Positions 9,496 to 17,294 of a stretch of DNA of 64,000 nt are shown here, one piece after another. The DNA is taken from assembly GCA_965214295.1 (NCBI GenBank), contig OZ243944.1:3348001-3412000 (forward strand), in the 5' to 3' direction. Both the position numbers and the translations under genes were made by a program. The notes under the pieces were generated by a model that saw only the letters and a program-made list of their open reading frames with translations, made no database searches and was not told the origin of the DNA. How positions within the stretch are numbered: the first letter of the stretch is position 1; every line of letters begins with the position of its first letter. The stretch comes from JAJDUF01 sp965214295. Lineage in GTDB: Bacteria; Chloroflexota; UBA11872; UBA12225; JAJDUF01.

Positions 9496-9519
9496 GGGTG
9501 CAGCATGCTGCGCCCCTAC
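9496..9519. repeat. GCGCAGCATGCTGCGC-type short palindrome
   Basis: Copy of the GGGTGCAGCATGCTGCGCCC palindrome, followed by CTACG. The same family occurs at 7917, 8131 and 17212, and inside korA at 11888 and 12515. Confidence 0.85.
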
Positions 9520-9555
9520 GGCTTGCGCCGCCATGACGGGTGGGGCGGGGGAATG

Positions 9556-10695
9556 TCAGCCGGGGGTGAGGTCGAGGGCGACGACTGCGGTAGTGGGACT
9601 GCCGACCCACAGGCCATAGAGGCCGTCAGGCTCGCGGATGACGAGGTCCACCGCGCCGTGCGTGGCGGCCTTGTCTTGCAGCCGGTCCAGGGCGTCTGGC
9701 TGCCCCAAGGCTTGCTGGTGCGGTGGGTACACGATCCAAGCACCGATGCCGTAGCGCCGGTCGGTGTAGGCGCGGACCAGCGCGGTCACGTCGGCGGTTT
9801 CGGGGAGTACGAAAGGGACTGCGACGGCATCGCGCCCGCGTTGGCGTAGCGCTCCATTGAGCCGCGCAAGCGCCGCGTCCGGTGGGAGCGACGGTGCCAC
9901 GATGCCTACAGCCAGTGTCTCCGGCCCGATGGCTGATGCTTGGTAGACCGTGTGCATGGCGTCAACGGGCAGTTGTCCTGGCGCGACCGGTGGGCCAGAG
10001 CCGTAAGGGAGCCTCCGTTGCTTGCGGCCCTGGCCCACCACCTGCTCGCCCTGGCCGAGGGTGGCGTAGGTGAGGAAGCACTGCTCGTAGCGGAGGGCCA
10101 TCACGCGGCTGGGAAGGCCGGCCATGCCCATGCCGATGGCGATGGTGGGGCAGCGCGCCTGGTCAAAGGTCTCCAGCACGTAGCGGTTATCTGCCGGAGT
10201 CTGGGCCATGCCGACTACCTTAACCACGTCGGCGCCCTGCTCCACTAGCCTGGCTGCGATGCGTGGCAGGGTCGGTGGTGTGGCAGAGAAGTCGTGGAAA
10301 GAGACGATGATCCGAGTGGTTCCGCGCTGCGCCGGGAGCAGCGATACGGAGTCGTGCTCAATGTCCACGTAGTCGGCGCCCAGATCAATGGCCGCTTGCA
10401 GGGGGCGCAGCCGGTCGGCCTCCGAGCCGGTGAAGCGCCCACCCTCGCGCACCGGGCGGTTGGTCACGATGACCGGACAGGGGCGGGTGGAGAGCAGCCG
10501 CGCGAGGTCGCATTCCGCCATGAAGTCGAGGCGTAGCTCGGCGATGTCGGCTACGGCGGCGACTTCCGTGAGAGCGGCGAGCGCCTCGTCCGTGGTACGC
10601 ACGCCGAGCGAAACGCCTATGCCGTTGCCAGGGCTGCACCGCCGATGTCCAGTGGAATGTGCAGCCCTGGCGCGGCACATGCGTTGCCTGTTCAT
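9556..10695 (-). CDS. aroD: Type I 3-dehydroquinate dehydratase fused to a degenerate AroE-like domain
   Basis: The first ~220 residues are a type I dehydroquinase of the shikimate pathway: AELRLDFM near 53-60, the catalytic His134 in SFHDF and the Schiff-base Lys159 in ADVVKV. Residues ~248-376 resemble the N-terminal shikimate-binding domain of shikimate dehydrogenase, but the lysine of the VTxPxK motif is replaced (IVYPPHQQ), the NTD motif is replaced (VGSPTT), and the protein ends before any NADP-binding Rossmann domain. It is therefore probably active only as dehydratase. The start is uncertain: ATGs at 10695 and 10680 both lack a clear ribosome site, and the N-terminal codons run through a perfect hairpin (10627-10671). 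Confidence 0.82.
   Translation of the reverse strand: MNRQRMCRARAAHSTGHRRCSPGNGIGVSLGVRTTDEALAALTEVAAVADIAELRLDFMAECDLARLLSTRPCPVIVTNRPVREGGRFTGSEADRLRPLQAAIDLGADYVDIEHDSVSLLPAQRGTTRIIVSFHDFSATPPTLPRIAARLVEQGADVVKVVGMAQTPADNRYVLETFDQARCPTIAIGMGMAGLPSRVMALRYEQCFLTYATLGQGEQVVGQGRKQRRLPYGSGPPVAPGQLPVDAMHTVYQASAIGPETLAVGIVAPSLPPDAALARLNGALRQRGRDAVAVPFVLPETADVTALVRAYTDRRYGIGAWIVYPPHQQALGQPDALDRLQDKAATHGAVDLVIREPDGLYGLWVGSPTTAVVALDLTPG
10627..10671. repeat. Hairpin within the aroD N-terminal codons
   Basis: GCCAGGGCTGCAC at 10627-10639 is perfectly complementary to 10659-10671, with a 19-nt loop. In the aroD transcript it falls just after the candidate start codons and before the first conserved residues, so it may be an inserted palindrome or a leader structure that affects translation. 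Confidence 0.75.
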
Positions 10696-10989
10696 CGTTT
10701 TCTGACGGGGGAGCCGGAGGGGGCTGTAGCCTACTCGGACCTAACCCCTGGCCCCTTCCCCGGCCCTGCCCCGGCGGAGCGGGGGCAGGATGCACCTTCC
10801 CTCTCCTGGAACTGGGGCCGGGGCAGGGTCAGGGTGGGGGACACAACACTACCTTATCAAGTTGGCAAAGCTCATCAGGGGAGGGGTGGTGGATTCCCGC
10901 TTGCGCGGGAGTGACGGGGGATAAGGTCCCTTCCCTTGAGGGAGGGGGAGTAGGTCCGCCGCCCCACACAGAGCGTACCTCGATGTAGC
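10696..10989. repeat. Repeat-rich intergenic region
   Basis: No gene is seen. It contains GGCCCC/CGGGGC-type G/C-rich stretches (about 10741-10836), a GATTCCCGC-type palindrome at 10892-10915 and a CCCTTCCCTTGAGGGAGGG hairpin near 10927. Confidence 0.6.
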
Positions 10990-11871
10990 TCAACTATAAC
11001 GGTCGAACAGCTGCTCCAACAGCTCGTGGCGCTGGCGTTGGCTTGGTACGTCGGCGTTCATGTGATCTTCGAAGGTGGTTGCCTCGCGCTGGTGGAACAC
11101 GCCGAGATAGAGCGGGTCTTGGCTGATGGCAAGCTGCATGGCGGCCGGCAAGCTGGACGGATCGTGGTCTCCGGGGAGCTGCGTGGTCTGTTCCTTGTAG
11201 AACTTGAAGGTGTTGACCTTGTTGAACACCACGCAGGGGCTGTAGACATCGATGAAGGCGAAGCCCTTGTGATTCATCCCGGCGACGATCAAGTCGGCGA
11301 GCTGCTGGGGATTGGCGGAGAAACCACGGGCGACAAAGGTCGCGCCGGAGGCCAACGCGAGCAGCAGGGGGTTCAGCGCCTGCTCCGGGTTGCCGTGAGG
11401 GGTCGAAAGGGTGACGAATCCGGTGCCACTGGTCGGCGACGTTTGGCCCTTGGTGAGGCCATAGGTGGCGTTGTCCATCACGACGTAGCAGAGATCAACG
11501 TTGCGCCGCATCGCGTGGACGAAATGCCCGGCGCCGATGGCAAAGGCGTCGCCGTCGCCGCCAAAGACGAGCGTCTTCAGGTCGGGTCGAGCCAGCCGCA
11601 CTCCGGTGGCAATGGGCATGGTGCGGCCGTGGATGCCGTGAAAGCCGTAGGCGTTGATGAAATAGGGAATGCGGCTGGAGCAGCCGATCCCTGAGACGCA
11701 CACGACCTGGTGCGGCGCAATGCCCTGGGTGCGGAGTGCCCGATAGACGGAGTTGAGCACGCCGAAATCGCCGCAGCCGGGACACCACGTAGGCTTCTCG
11801 TCGCTCTTGTAGATATCCGGGCTGCGTTGCCGGCGTTGCGGCCGACGGCGTGTGATTGCCCGACTAGACAC
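10990..11871 (-). CDS. korB: 2-oxoacid:ferredoxin oxidoreductase beta subunit
   Basis: Thiamine-diphosphate subunit of a 2-oxoacid:ferredoxin oxidoreductase (293 aa), which with KorA decarboxylates a 2-oxoacid such as 2-oxoglutarate to the acyl-CoA and reduces ferredoxin. Visible are the CPGCG cluster-ligand motif near residue 30, GIGCSSR, and the TPP/Mg motif GGDGDAFAIG near 105. I chose the GTG at 11871: it has a full AGGAGGT five bases upstream and overlaps the korA stop by 8 nt, which indicates translational coupling. Third gene of iclR-korA-korB. The 7Fe ferredoxin gene at 37.3 kb could be an electron partner (inference). Confidence 0.92.
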   Translation of the reverse strand: MSSRAITRRRPQRRQRSPDIYKSDEKPTWCPGCGDFGVLNSVYRALRTQGIAPHQVVCVSGIGCSSRIPYFINAYGFHGIHGRTMPIATGVRLARPDLKTLVFGGDGDAFAIGAGHFVHAMRRNVDLCYVVMDNATYGLTKGQTSPTSGTGFVTLSTPHGNPEQALNPLLLALASGATFVARGFSANPQQLADLIVAGMNHKGFAFIDVYSPCVVFNKVNTFKFYKEQTTQLPGDHDPSSLPAAMQLAISQDPLYLGVFHQREATTFEDHMNADVPSQRQRHELLEQLFDRYS

Positions 11872-13771
11872 GCTGTACCTCCTGTTCGGGCGCAGCATGC
11901 GGCGCCCCTACGGTGGGTGGCACGGCCGATGCGGCTGCGCCGTTATGCGCCGCTGCGATGATGGCTTTGATCTGTTCCACAAGGAAGTCCACCTGCATGG
12001 GTTGTCCGCGATAGACGTTGACGCGGTGGATTTGGCGGGGGAACTGGGCGAGTAGCAGGTTGGCAAACTGACCGCTGTAGTTCACTTCCGGCACGACGAC
12101 AATCCGCTTTTCGGCCATGAAGTCCGCCAGCTGGTGGTACGGTAGCGGGTGGACCATGCGCGGCACCAGCAGATCGGCCTGAACACCGGCGCTTGCGAGC
12201 CGATCCAGCGCCTCGATGGCCGTGCCGGTGGTGGACCCCCAGGTCACAACCCCGATGTCTGCCGCCGGGTCACCGTAGCGTACCGGCGCCGGGGCGTCGG
12301 CGCCGGAATGCTCCAGCTTGCGGAAGCGTTTCTGCGTCATCAGCATGTGGGTTTGCTGGTCCCACCGGCCGCGACCCTTCTCGTTGTGCTCCAAGCCCAT
12401 GGCCACGTACTGCCCGCCCGGAGTGCCCGGAAGGGACATGGGCGACACGCCGGAGTCGGTGAGCTTGTAGGGGAGATAGCCGCTGTCGTCCAGCTCCTCA
12501 AGCATCGGGGGGGGGGGCGCAGCATGCTGCGCCCCTACGCCATTGGTGCCGTTGGCCGACCACGTTTCGCGCTCGACCAGCTCAACCCGTGACAGGTCGG
12601 GGCGCTCGATGCTCTCCGTGCGGACCGCTACGACGGTATCGGTCATCAGGATGACGGGTATTTGGTACTTCTCGCTCAGGTTGAACGCCGCGATGGCCAG
12701 CCAGAAGCAGTCCTCGACCGAGGTGGCCGCCAGGACGATGCGTGGGACCTCGCCGTGTCCGCCGAGCGCGGTGAGGTTGAGGTCGGCTTGCTCGTGGCGA
12801 GTGGGCATGCCGGTCGAAGGTCCGACGCGCTGCGCGTCCACGATGACGACCGGTAGCTCGGCCATGGTGGCCAGCCCCAGCGCCTCGACCATCAGCGAGA
12901 GGCCGGGGCCGCTGGTGGTGGTCATCGCGCGCGCTCCGGCGTAGGAAGCGCCGAGCAGCATATTGACTGCGGCGATCTCGTCCTCGGCTTGAACGACGTG
13001 TCCGCCCTGCTGGGGCAGCCAGGCTGCGAGATATTCCATCACGTCGGAGGCGGGGGTGATCGGGTAGCCGGCAAAGAACTGCACGCCACCGGCAATCGCG
13101 CCGAGGCCGGTAGCTTGGTTGCCGGAGATGTGGATGGTGTTCTGCAGCTCTTCGGCCGGCGCGAGCACAAAGGGGGTCGCCCCGTTGACTTGCTCGTTCA
13201 CGTAAGCGATGCCGGCGTCGAGCGCCTTGTAGTTCGTCTCGACGACCGCCTCGCCTTTCCGTAGCCACAGCTTGCGGATGACTTGCTTGAGGTGGTCCGT
13301 CGCCAGCCCGAAGAGCGTCGCCAGCCCGCCGACGGCGACCACGTTCTTGACAATGGGCATCCGCAGCTCTTTGGCCGCGATGCTGCCCATGGGGAAGGCC
13401 AGTGTTTGGAAGTGGCTGGCCTGATCCGGGTCGAGGGTCACACGGTCGGGGTCGTAGATCAGCATGCCGCCGGCGCGTAGCTCGGTGATGTAGGCGTCGT
13501 AGGCCTCTTGATTGAAGGCCAGCAGCACGTCGGGGGCGTCGCCGCGGGTATAGATCGGGTGGGTGCTGAGGCGTATCTGGAAGAACGAGACGCCACCCTT
13601 GATTTCGGCCGGTGGCGAGAAGTCGGTGATGATGCGGTACCCGGCCCTGGCGGCAGCCTGGATGATAAGCTCGCCCGGGCTTTTGATCCCTTCACCGGCC
13701 TCGCCGGCGAAGCGAATGACGAGATCGCTTCGTCGGACGGCTCCAACGTCGTCGGTCTGTGCCGCGCTCAT
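11864..13771 (-). CDS. korA: 2-oxoacid:acceptor oxidoreductase, fused gamma-alpha subunit
   Basis: 635-aa fusion of the gamma domain (residues ~17-190, FAGEAGEGIKSPGELI) and the alpha pyrimidine-binding domain (from ~205; ITPASDVMEYLA, TTSGPGLSLMVEALGLA). It forms the 2-oxoacid oxidoreductase with KorB. Two stretches look foreign to the family: residues ~411-419 (VGAQHAAP followed by a proline run) and ~620-628 (VGAPHAAP). Both are translations, in the same reading frame, of the dispersed GCGCAGCATGCTGCGC palindrome. The first abuts an 11-base G tract (12507-12517 on the plus strand), a potential slippage site. Lies downstream of an IclR regulator on the same strand with a 42-nt gap. Confidence 0.92.
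   Translation of the reverse strand: MSAAQTDDVGAVRRSDLVIRFAGEAGEGIKSPGELIIQAAARAGYRIITDFSPPAEIKGGVSFFQIRLSTHPIYTRGDAPDVLLAFNQEAYDAYITELRAGGMLIYDPDRVTLDPDQASHFQTLAFPMGSIAAKELRMPIVKNVVAVGGLATLFGLATDHLKQVIRKLWLRKGEAVVETNYKALDAGIAYVNEQVNGATPFVLAPAEELQNTIHISGNQATGLGAIAGGVQFFAGYPITPASDVMEYLAAWLPQQGGHVVQAEDEIAAVNMLLGASYAGARAMTTTSGPGLSLMVEALGLATMAELPVVIVDAQRVGPSTGMPTRHEQADLNLTALGGHGEVPRIVLAATSVEDCFWLAIAAFNLSEKYQIPVILMTDTVVAVRTESIERPDLSRVELVERETWSANGTNGVGAQHAAPPPPMLEELDDSGYLPYKLTDSGVSPMSLPGTPGGQYVAMGLEHNEKGRGRWDQQTHMLMTQKRFRKLEHSGADAPAPVRYGDPAADIGVVTWGSTTGTAIEALDRLASAGVQADLLVPRMVHPLPYHQLADFMAEKRIVVVPEVNYSGQFANLLLAQFPRQIHRVNVYRGQPMQVDFLVEQIKAIIAAAHNGAAASAVPPTVGAPHAAPEQEVQRV
11888..11911. repeat. GCGCAGCATGCTGCGC-type palindrome in the korA 3' end
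   Basis: GGGCGCAGCATGCGGCGCCC followed by CTAC, read in korA as VGAPHAAP just before the C-terminus. Same family as the intergenic copies. Confidence 0.85.
12507..12538. repeat. G11 tract plus GCGCAGCATGCTGCGC palindrome inside korA
   Basis: Eleven consecutive G (12507-12517) run into the palindrome GGGCGCAGCATGCTGCGCCC, followed by CTAC (12515-12538). korA reads it as VGAQHAAPPPP. A homopolymer of this length in a coding frame is prone to polymerase slippage and to sequencing error. Confidence 0.85.
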
Positions 13772-13813
13772 GTTCTTGCGCTCCTCCTCAGATGAACGGC
13801 GCGCTGCGGGTCG

Positions 13814-14842
13814 TCAATGCGATGACGCAGCCCGCGCCGGTTGGTGTTCGGCCTTTTTGGTCCTGCCATGCGCCGGCTCAACCGCCGCGACAGTTGAGCC
13901 GACGGGTTGGTCCGCCTGCTCCCCGGTGTCCCAATGGGGAACGGTCCGGGCCTGCACGCGAGGGTGGGGGTGGGGTGCCTTGTGGCGTCTCGCCTGTCGT
14001 GGCGTATAGCCCAGCCGGGCAGAGATACGCTCGGCAGTGTCCTTAATCAGCCGCGCCGCCGCTTCCAGGCGTTCCGGGCGCAGGCGGAAGGTTGGCCCCG
14101 AAATAGTGATGCTGGCGACGATCTCCTGGCGATAGTCGTACAGCGGTGCCCCCACGGCGGTGAGTCCCGGTTCGTACTCTTCGGAGACGATGACGTAGCC
14201 GCGAGCGAGCAGCTCTTGTAGCTCGCGCCGCAGTGCGGCCGGGGCGACTATCGTTCGCTCGGTGTAGGCTGGGAGTGGTTGCTGCAGCCAGCGTTCGAGC
14301 TGCTCTGCCGGCAGCGATGCAAGCAGCGGTTTGCCGCCGGCGGAGGCATGGAGCGGCAGGCGGCGCCCAATCCAGCCGAGGTCCTTGACGGGATGCGGTC
14401 CAGGCACCTGATCGATATTGACGGCTTCGTCTCCGTCGAGTACCGAAAGGGTAGCCGTCTCCTCGGACTGTGCGGCGAGGCTGACGAGATAGGGCCGCGC
14501 GGCGGCGCTGAGGTCGAGCTGGGTGACCGCCAGGCCGGCGAGGGAGGCGAGCTGGAGGCCCAGCCGATAGCGCCGCGTTTCGGAGACCTGCTCTACGAAT
14601 CCGCCACGTTCGAGCGTACCGAGCAGCCGGGACACCGTACTCTTGTGGAGGCCGAGGCGCTTGCTCGCCTCGGTAACGCCAAGCTCAGGACCACTGAGGC
14701 TGAATTCCTTGAGCAGGAGGATCGCCCGTTCGACGGACTGGATACTGCCGGAGGGGCTACGTCGAGGCCGAAGCTCGGTCTCGACGGTGCCGTCGGACGT
14801 TGTCTCGGTTTGCACCGGCTGGCTCATCTTTGTATTGGGCAT
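13814..14842 (-). CDS. IclR-family transcriptional regulator
   Basis: 342-aa regulator with an N-terminal winged helix-turn-helix (about 35-95; IQSVERAILLLKEFSLSGPELGVTEASKRLGLHKSTVSRLL, shown in shortened form as LGLHKSTVSRLL) and the IclR effector domain (about 110-270; HASAGGKPLLA, ISGPTFRL). A ~60-aa His/Pro/Arg-rich tail beyond the domain is unusual; its codons contain a 9-bp inverted repeat near 13873-13900. It precedes korA-korB on the same strand with a short gap, so it probably controls that operon and itself. The start may be 14842 or the ATG at 14827; neither has a clear ribosome site. A TGTTGC-N7-GCAACA palindrome touches the start region. Confidence 0.88.
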   Translation of the reverse strand: MPNTKMSQPVQTETTSDGTVETELRPRRSPSGSIQSVERAILLLKEFSLSGPELGVTEASKRLGLHKSTVSRLLGTLERGGFVEQVSETRRYRLGLQLASLAGLAVTQLDLSAAARPYLVSLAAQSEETATLSVLDGDEAVNIDQVPGPHPVKDLGWIGRRLPLHASAGGKPLLASLPAEQLERWLQQPLPAYTERTIVAPAALRRELQELLARGYVIVSEEYEPGLTAVGAPLYDYRQEIVASITISGPTFRLRPERLEAAARLIKDTAERISARLGYTPRQARRHKAPHPHPRVQARTVPHWDTGEQADQPVGSTVAAVEPAHGRTKKAEHQPARAASSH

Positions 14843-14844
14843 GT

Positions 14845-14863
14845 TGTTGCGTAGAGAGCAACA
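14845..14863. promoter_or_regulatory. Possible IclR operator upstream of the regulator gene
   Basis: Perfect TGTTGC-N7-GCAACA palindrome at 14845-14863, directly upstream of the IclR gene start (14842, minus strand). Its position suits an autoregulatory site. Assignment is by position and symmetry only. Confidence 0.3.
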
Positions 14864-14951
14864 TCGTTTCGTATTGCAGCTACCAGAGCAGAGTTTACTG
14901 CAATGGCCCGCTGCGTGTCAAGGCGTCCGGCGCAGATACCAGGGCCTTTCC

Positions 14952-15222
14952 ATTGTCACTCTTGTCACCCCCCGGTTCGAGCCAGGGGCCGGCTCTGAGC
15001 CTTTCGGTTCCGCTCAAGGTAAACTCCGCGCCGGGTCGCTTCCACGTGGCGAGATTCTTCGCTCCGCTCAGAATGACAGTGGGAAGGCCGCTCAGGGTGA
15101 CAGTGGGAAGGCCGCTCAGGGTGACAGTGGGAAGGCCGCTCAGAATGACCGGGTTGGCGGTGCCCACACTCCCGCCACCCTGGAGGGGCCGGTTTTCGGA
15201 TTCCCGCGAAAGCGGGAATGAC
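14952..15222. repeat. Repeat cluster with 24-bp tandem repeats
   Basis: No gene in this gap. A CACTCTTGTCAC...CTTCGCTCCGCTCAGAATGAC-type dispersed element spans about 14952-15077. It continues into 3.5 tandem copies of a 24-bp unit (CTCAGGGTGACAG plus TGGGAAGGCCG) at 15067-15150. A GATTCCCGC-type palindrome follows at 15199-15222. Confidence 0.75.
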
Positions 15223-15276
15223 GATGTATGCAAAGGTCTCCATGCAGGGGGATGACCGGGAAATGTCAACTCCGGC

Positions 15277-15627
15277 TCAACGGGATTGCGTGGTGTGGTC
15301 GCTGGGGGCCGGGGGTGGTGTGGGGTGCGTCGAATGGACGGGCGGCAAGTCCGGCGCGTCGGTGGAGACCGCCTCGCTGTGCTCCCAGTCACTGACAGCA
15401 TCGTCGTCGTCCTCGCCGGGTGACCCCGCGGCCAACCACGCGGACACGGCAGCGCCGCAGATAACCAAGATGCCGATGAGGGCGAGCAGTCCGTAGTCAA
15501 CGATGAGGTCCGTAGTGCCCGTGATGCCGAAGTGTGCGCTCGCGGCAGTGGGGCCGAGGGCGGCGACGTAGCCCCCGACTATAACGGCGATCCTCGATAG
15601 GTAACGGCGTGCCCGGTGATGTCCCAT
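15277..15627 (-). CDS. Small two-helix membrane protein, unknown function
   Basis: 116-aa open frame with two hydrophobic segments (about 12-30, VIVGGYVAALGPTAASAHF, and 44-66, GLLALIGILVICGAAVSAWL), separated by a short polar loop, then an acidic (EDDDDA) and Pro/Thr-rich tail. The pattern fits a small inner-membrane protein with a cytoplasmic or external disordered tail. No family is recognised. The ATG at 15627 lacks a strong ribosome site. It lies between repeat clusters, so chance coding cannot be fully excluded. Confidence 0.5.
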   Translation of the reverse strand: MGHHRARRYLSRIAVIVGGYVAALGPTAASAHFGITGTTDLIVDYGLLALIGILVICGAAVSAWLAAGSPGEDDDDAVSDWEHSEAVSTDAPDLPPVHSTHPTPPPAPSDHTTQSR

Positions 15628-16002
15628 CTCAAGATTCTACGAGTCGGTTGCACCGCCTGTCGAGGTCGGTATCGCGCCTCACCCCCCGGCCCCCTCTCCA
15701 CTTGTGGAGAGGGGGAGTCTGCCGGAGGCGCGTGCTGACCGGGGGAGGTAGTGGTTGCTGGAGGTCACCCATGCGCCCCTACACCGACGGGAGCCAGGCC
15801 GGGAGAAGGGGCCGGGGAGGGGCCGGGGAGGGGCCGGGGAGGGGCTACGCCTCACTGGGCCTCATCCCCGGCGGTCCAAGCGGTATCATAGCGAGCAGTC
15901 TTGCGCGGTCTCGCTCCATGTGGCGAGCCGGCAATGGCCTTCAAGAGAGACGACGCACGCTCGGCATCGCCGTGGTCACTGTCGGGCCGGTGAGGAGGAT
16001 GC
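15628..16002. repeat. Repeat-containing intergenic region
   Basis: Holds a CCCCCTCTCCAC/GTGGAGAGGGGG hairpin (about 15681-15716) and about three tandem copies of a 12-bp unit, GGGAGGGGCCGG (about 15808-15844). The ribosome site of the next gene (GAGGAGG) ends the region. No gene seen. Confidence 0.6.
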
Positions 16003-17097
16003 ATGGCCGGTTATCGGATTGTTGCCGCTGCTGACCTGGAGTACCTCGCGCAGGCGATCTTTGTCAGCGCGGGCACTCCTGACGCCATCGGGCGCCACGT
16101 GGCGCGGCATTTGGTACGCGCCAATCTGTCCGGCCATGACTCGCATGGGGTATTGCGGATTCCCCAATACGTGCAGTTCATTGACGACGGGATGATCCGG
16201 CCGGCAGCGGAACCGGAGGTCTTGCGTGAGCATGGGGCGACGGCGTTGCTCAGTGCCGAGCGGGGCTTTGGGCAGTATTCTACGTCGGTGGCTCTGGACC
16301 TCGCTATCCGTAAGGCCGAGGAGCTCGGGGTTGGTCTGGTGACGGTGCGGCAAGGGAATCATATCGGTCGGGTCGGCGAGTATACGGAGGCAGCGGCGCG
16401 GCGCGGCTTTGCAGCTCAGGTCTTCGGCGGGACGGCCGGCGCCAGGGTGCGTCCGGCGGCGCCGTTCGGCGCGGCGGGGACGGCCTTTGGTACCAACCCG
16501 TTCTCGGTTGGCGTGCCGACGAGCGGTGCCGATCCGGTGCTCATTGATTTCGCCACGACGGTCCTGGCGGAAGGGAAGCTGCGGATCTACCGAGTGAAGG
16601 AGGAGGAGCTCCCGCCCGATGTCATCGTTGACAGCGAGGGGAACCCCAGCGTTGATGTCGAGGACTTCTACAGTCGTGGGGGGATGCTCAAGCCGATAGC
16701 GGCGCACAAAGGCTCCGGCCTCTCGCTGGCGACGGCGTTGCTCGGTGGGCTGGCGGCCATCGGTGAGGAGAACCCCTCATCCAACGGTACGGCGCCCCAG
16801 CCGCCGCCGGAAGGCGGGCGTGATCGCACCGGGGGCATTTTTCTGCTGGTCATCAATCCTGGTGCCTTTGGTGATGTGGACGCCTACCGCGAGACGGTAT
16901 CGCGGACCGTCGGCGCGATTAAGGCGACACCGCCGGCACCGGGCGTTGAGGAGGTGCTGGTCCCTGGCGAACCCGAGTTCCGGGCGCGGGAGGCGCGTAG
17001 GCGGGAAGGCATTGCGCTCCCGGAGGGGACGTGGGATGAGCTAGGCGCCGTTGCCCACCGCTTTGATCTGATGCTGCCGGCGGCGCGCCCCGGTTGA
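16003..17097 (+). CDS. LDH2/MDH2-family NAD(P)-dependent dehydrogenase
   Basis: 364-aa member of the malate/L-lactate dehydrogenase (LDH2) family, which oxidises or reduces 2-hydroxyacids, ureidoglycolate or related substrates. Family signatures are visible: the catalytic-region SGHDSHGVLRIPQYV (about 43-57), the nicotinamide-binding QGNHIGRVGEYTEAAA (about 112-127), FGTNPFSVGVPT (about 163-174) and the AAHKGSGLSLATALLGG helix near 228. A short low-complexity stretch after GEENPSS (NGTAPQPPPEGG) may be an insertion. Start ATG has GAGGAGG at close spacing. Stands alone between convergent repeats. Confidence 0.88.
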   Translation: MAGYRIVAAADLEYLAQAIFVSAGTPDAIGRHVARHLVRANLSGHDSHGVLRIPQYVQFIDDGMIRPAAEPEVLREHGATALLSAERGFGQYSTSVALDLAIRKAEELGVGLVTVRQGNHIGRVGEYTEAAARRGFAAQVFGGTAGARVRPAAPFGAAGTAFGTNPFSVGVPTSGADPVLIDFATTVLAEGKLRIYRVKEEELPPDVIVDSEGNPSVDVEDFYSRGGMLKPIAAHKGSGLSLATALLGGLAAIGEENPSSNGTAPQPPPEGGRDRTGGIFLLVINPGAFGDVDAYRETVSRTVGAIKATPPAPGVEEVLVPGEPEFRAREARRREGIALPEGTWDELGAVAHRFDLMLPAARPG

Positions 17098-17187
17098 TAA
17101 CTGCCGGGCGCCGCGCAGACTTCCTGGACCTGGAGGCAAGGGGCCGGGGGTGAGGTCTCCACCCCACCGCTTGAGGTGCTGCTTTTG

Positions 17188-17231
17188 GATTCCCGCTGGC
17201 GCGGGAATGACGGGCGCAGCATGCTGCGTCC
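17188..17231. repeat. Two adjoining dispersed palindromes
   Basis: A GATTCCCGC/GCGGGAATGAC palindrome (17188-17211) is followed at once by a GGGCGCAGCATGCTGCG palindrome (17212-17231), in the gap between two convergent genes. Confidence 0.8.
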
Positions 17232-17294
17232 CGCGGTGCCGGTATGGCGAGAGGGGACCACAACAGATGCACTTGTGCCGGTGACTGCTGACCA

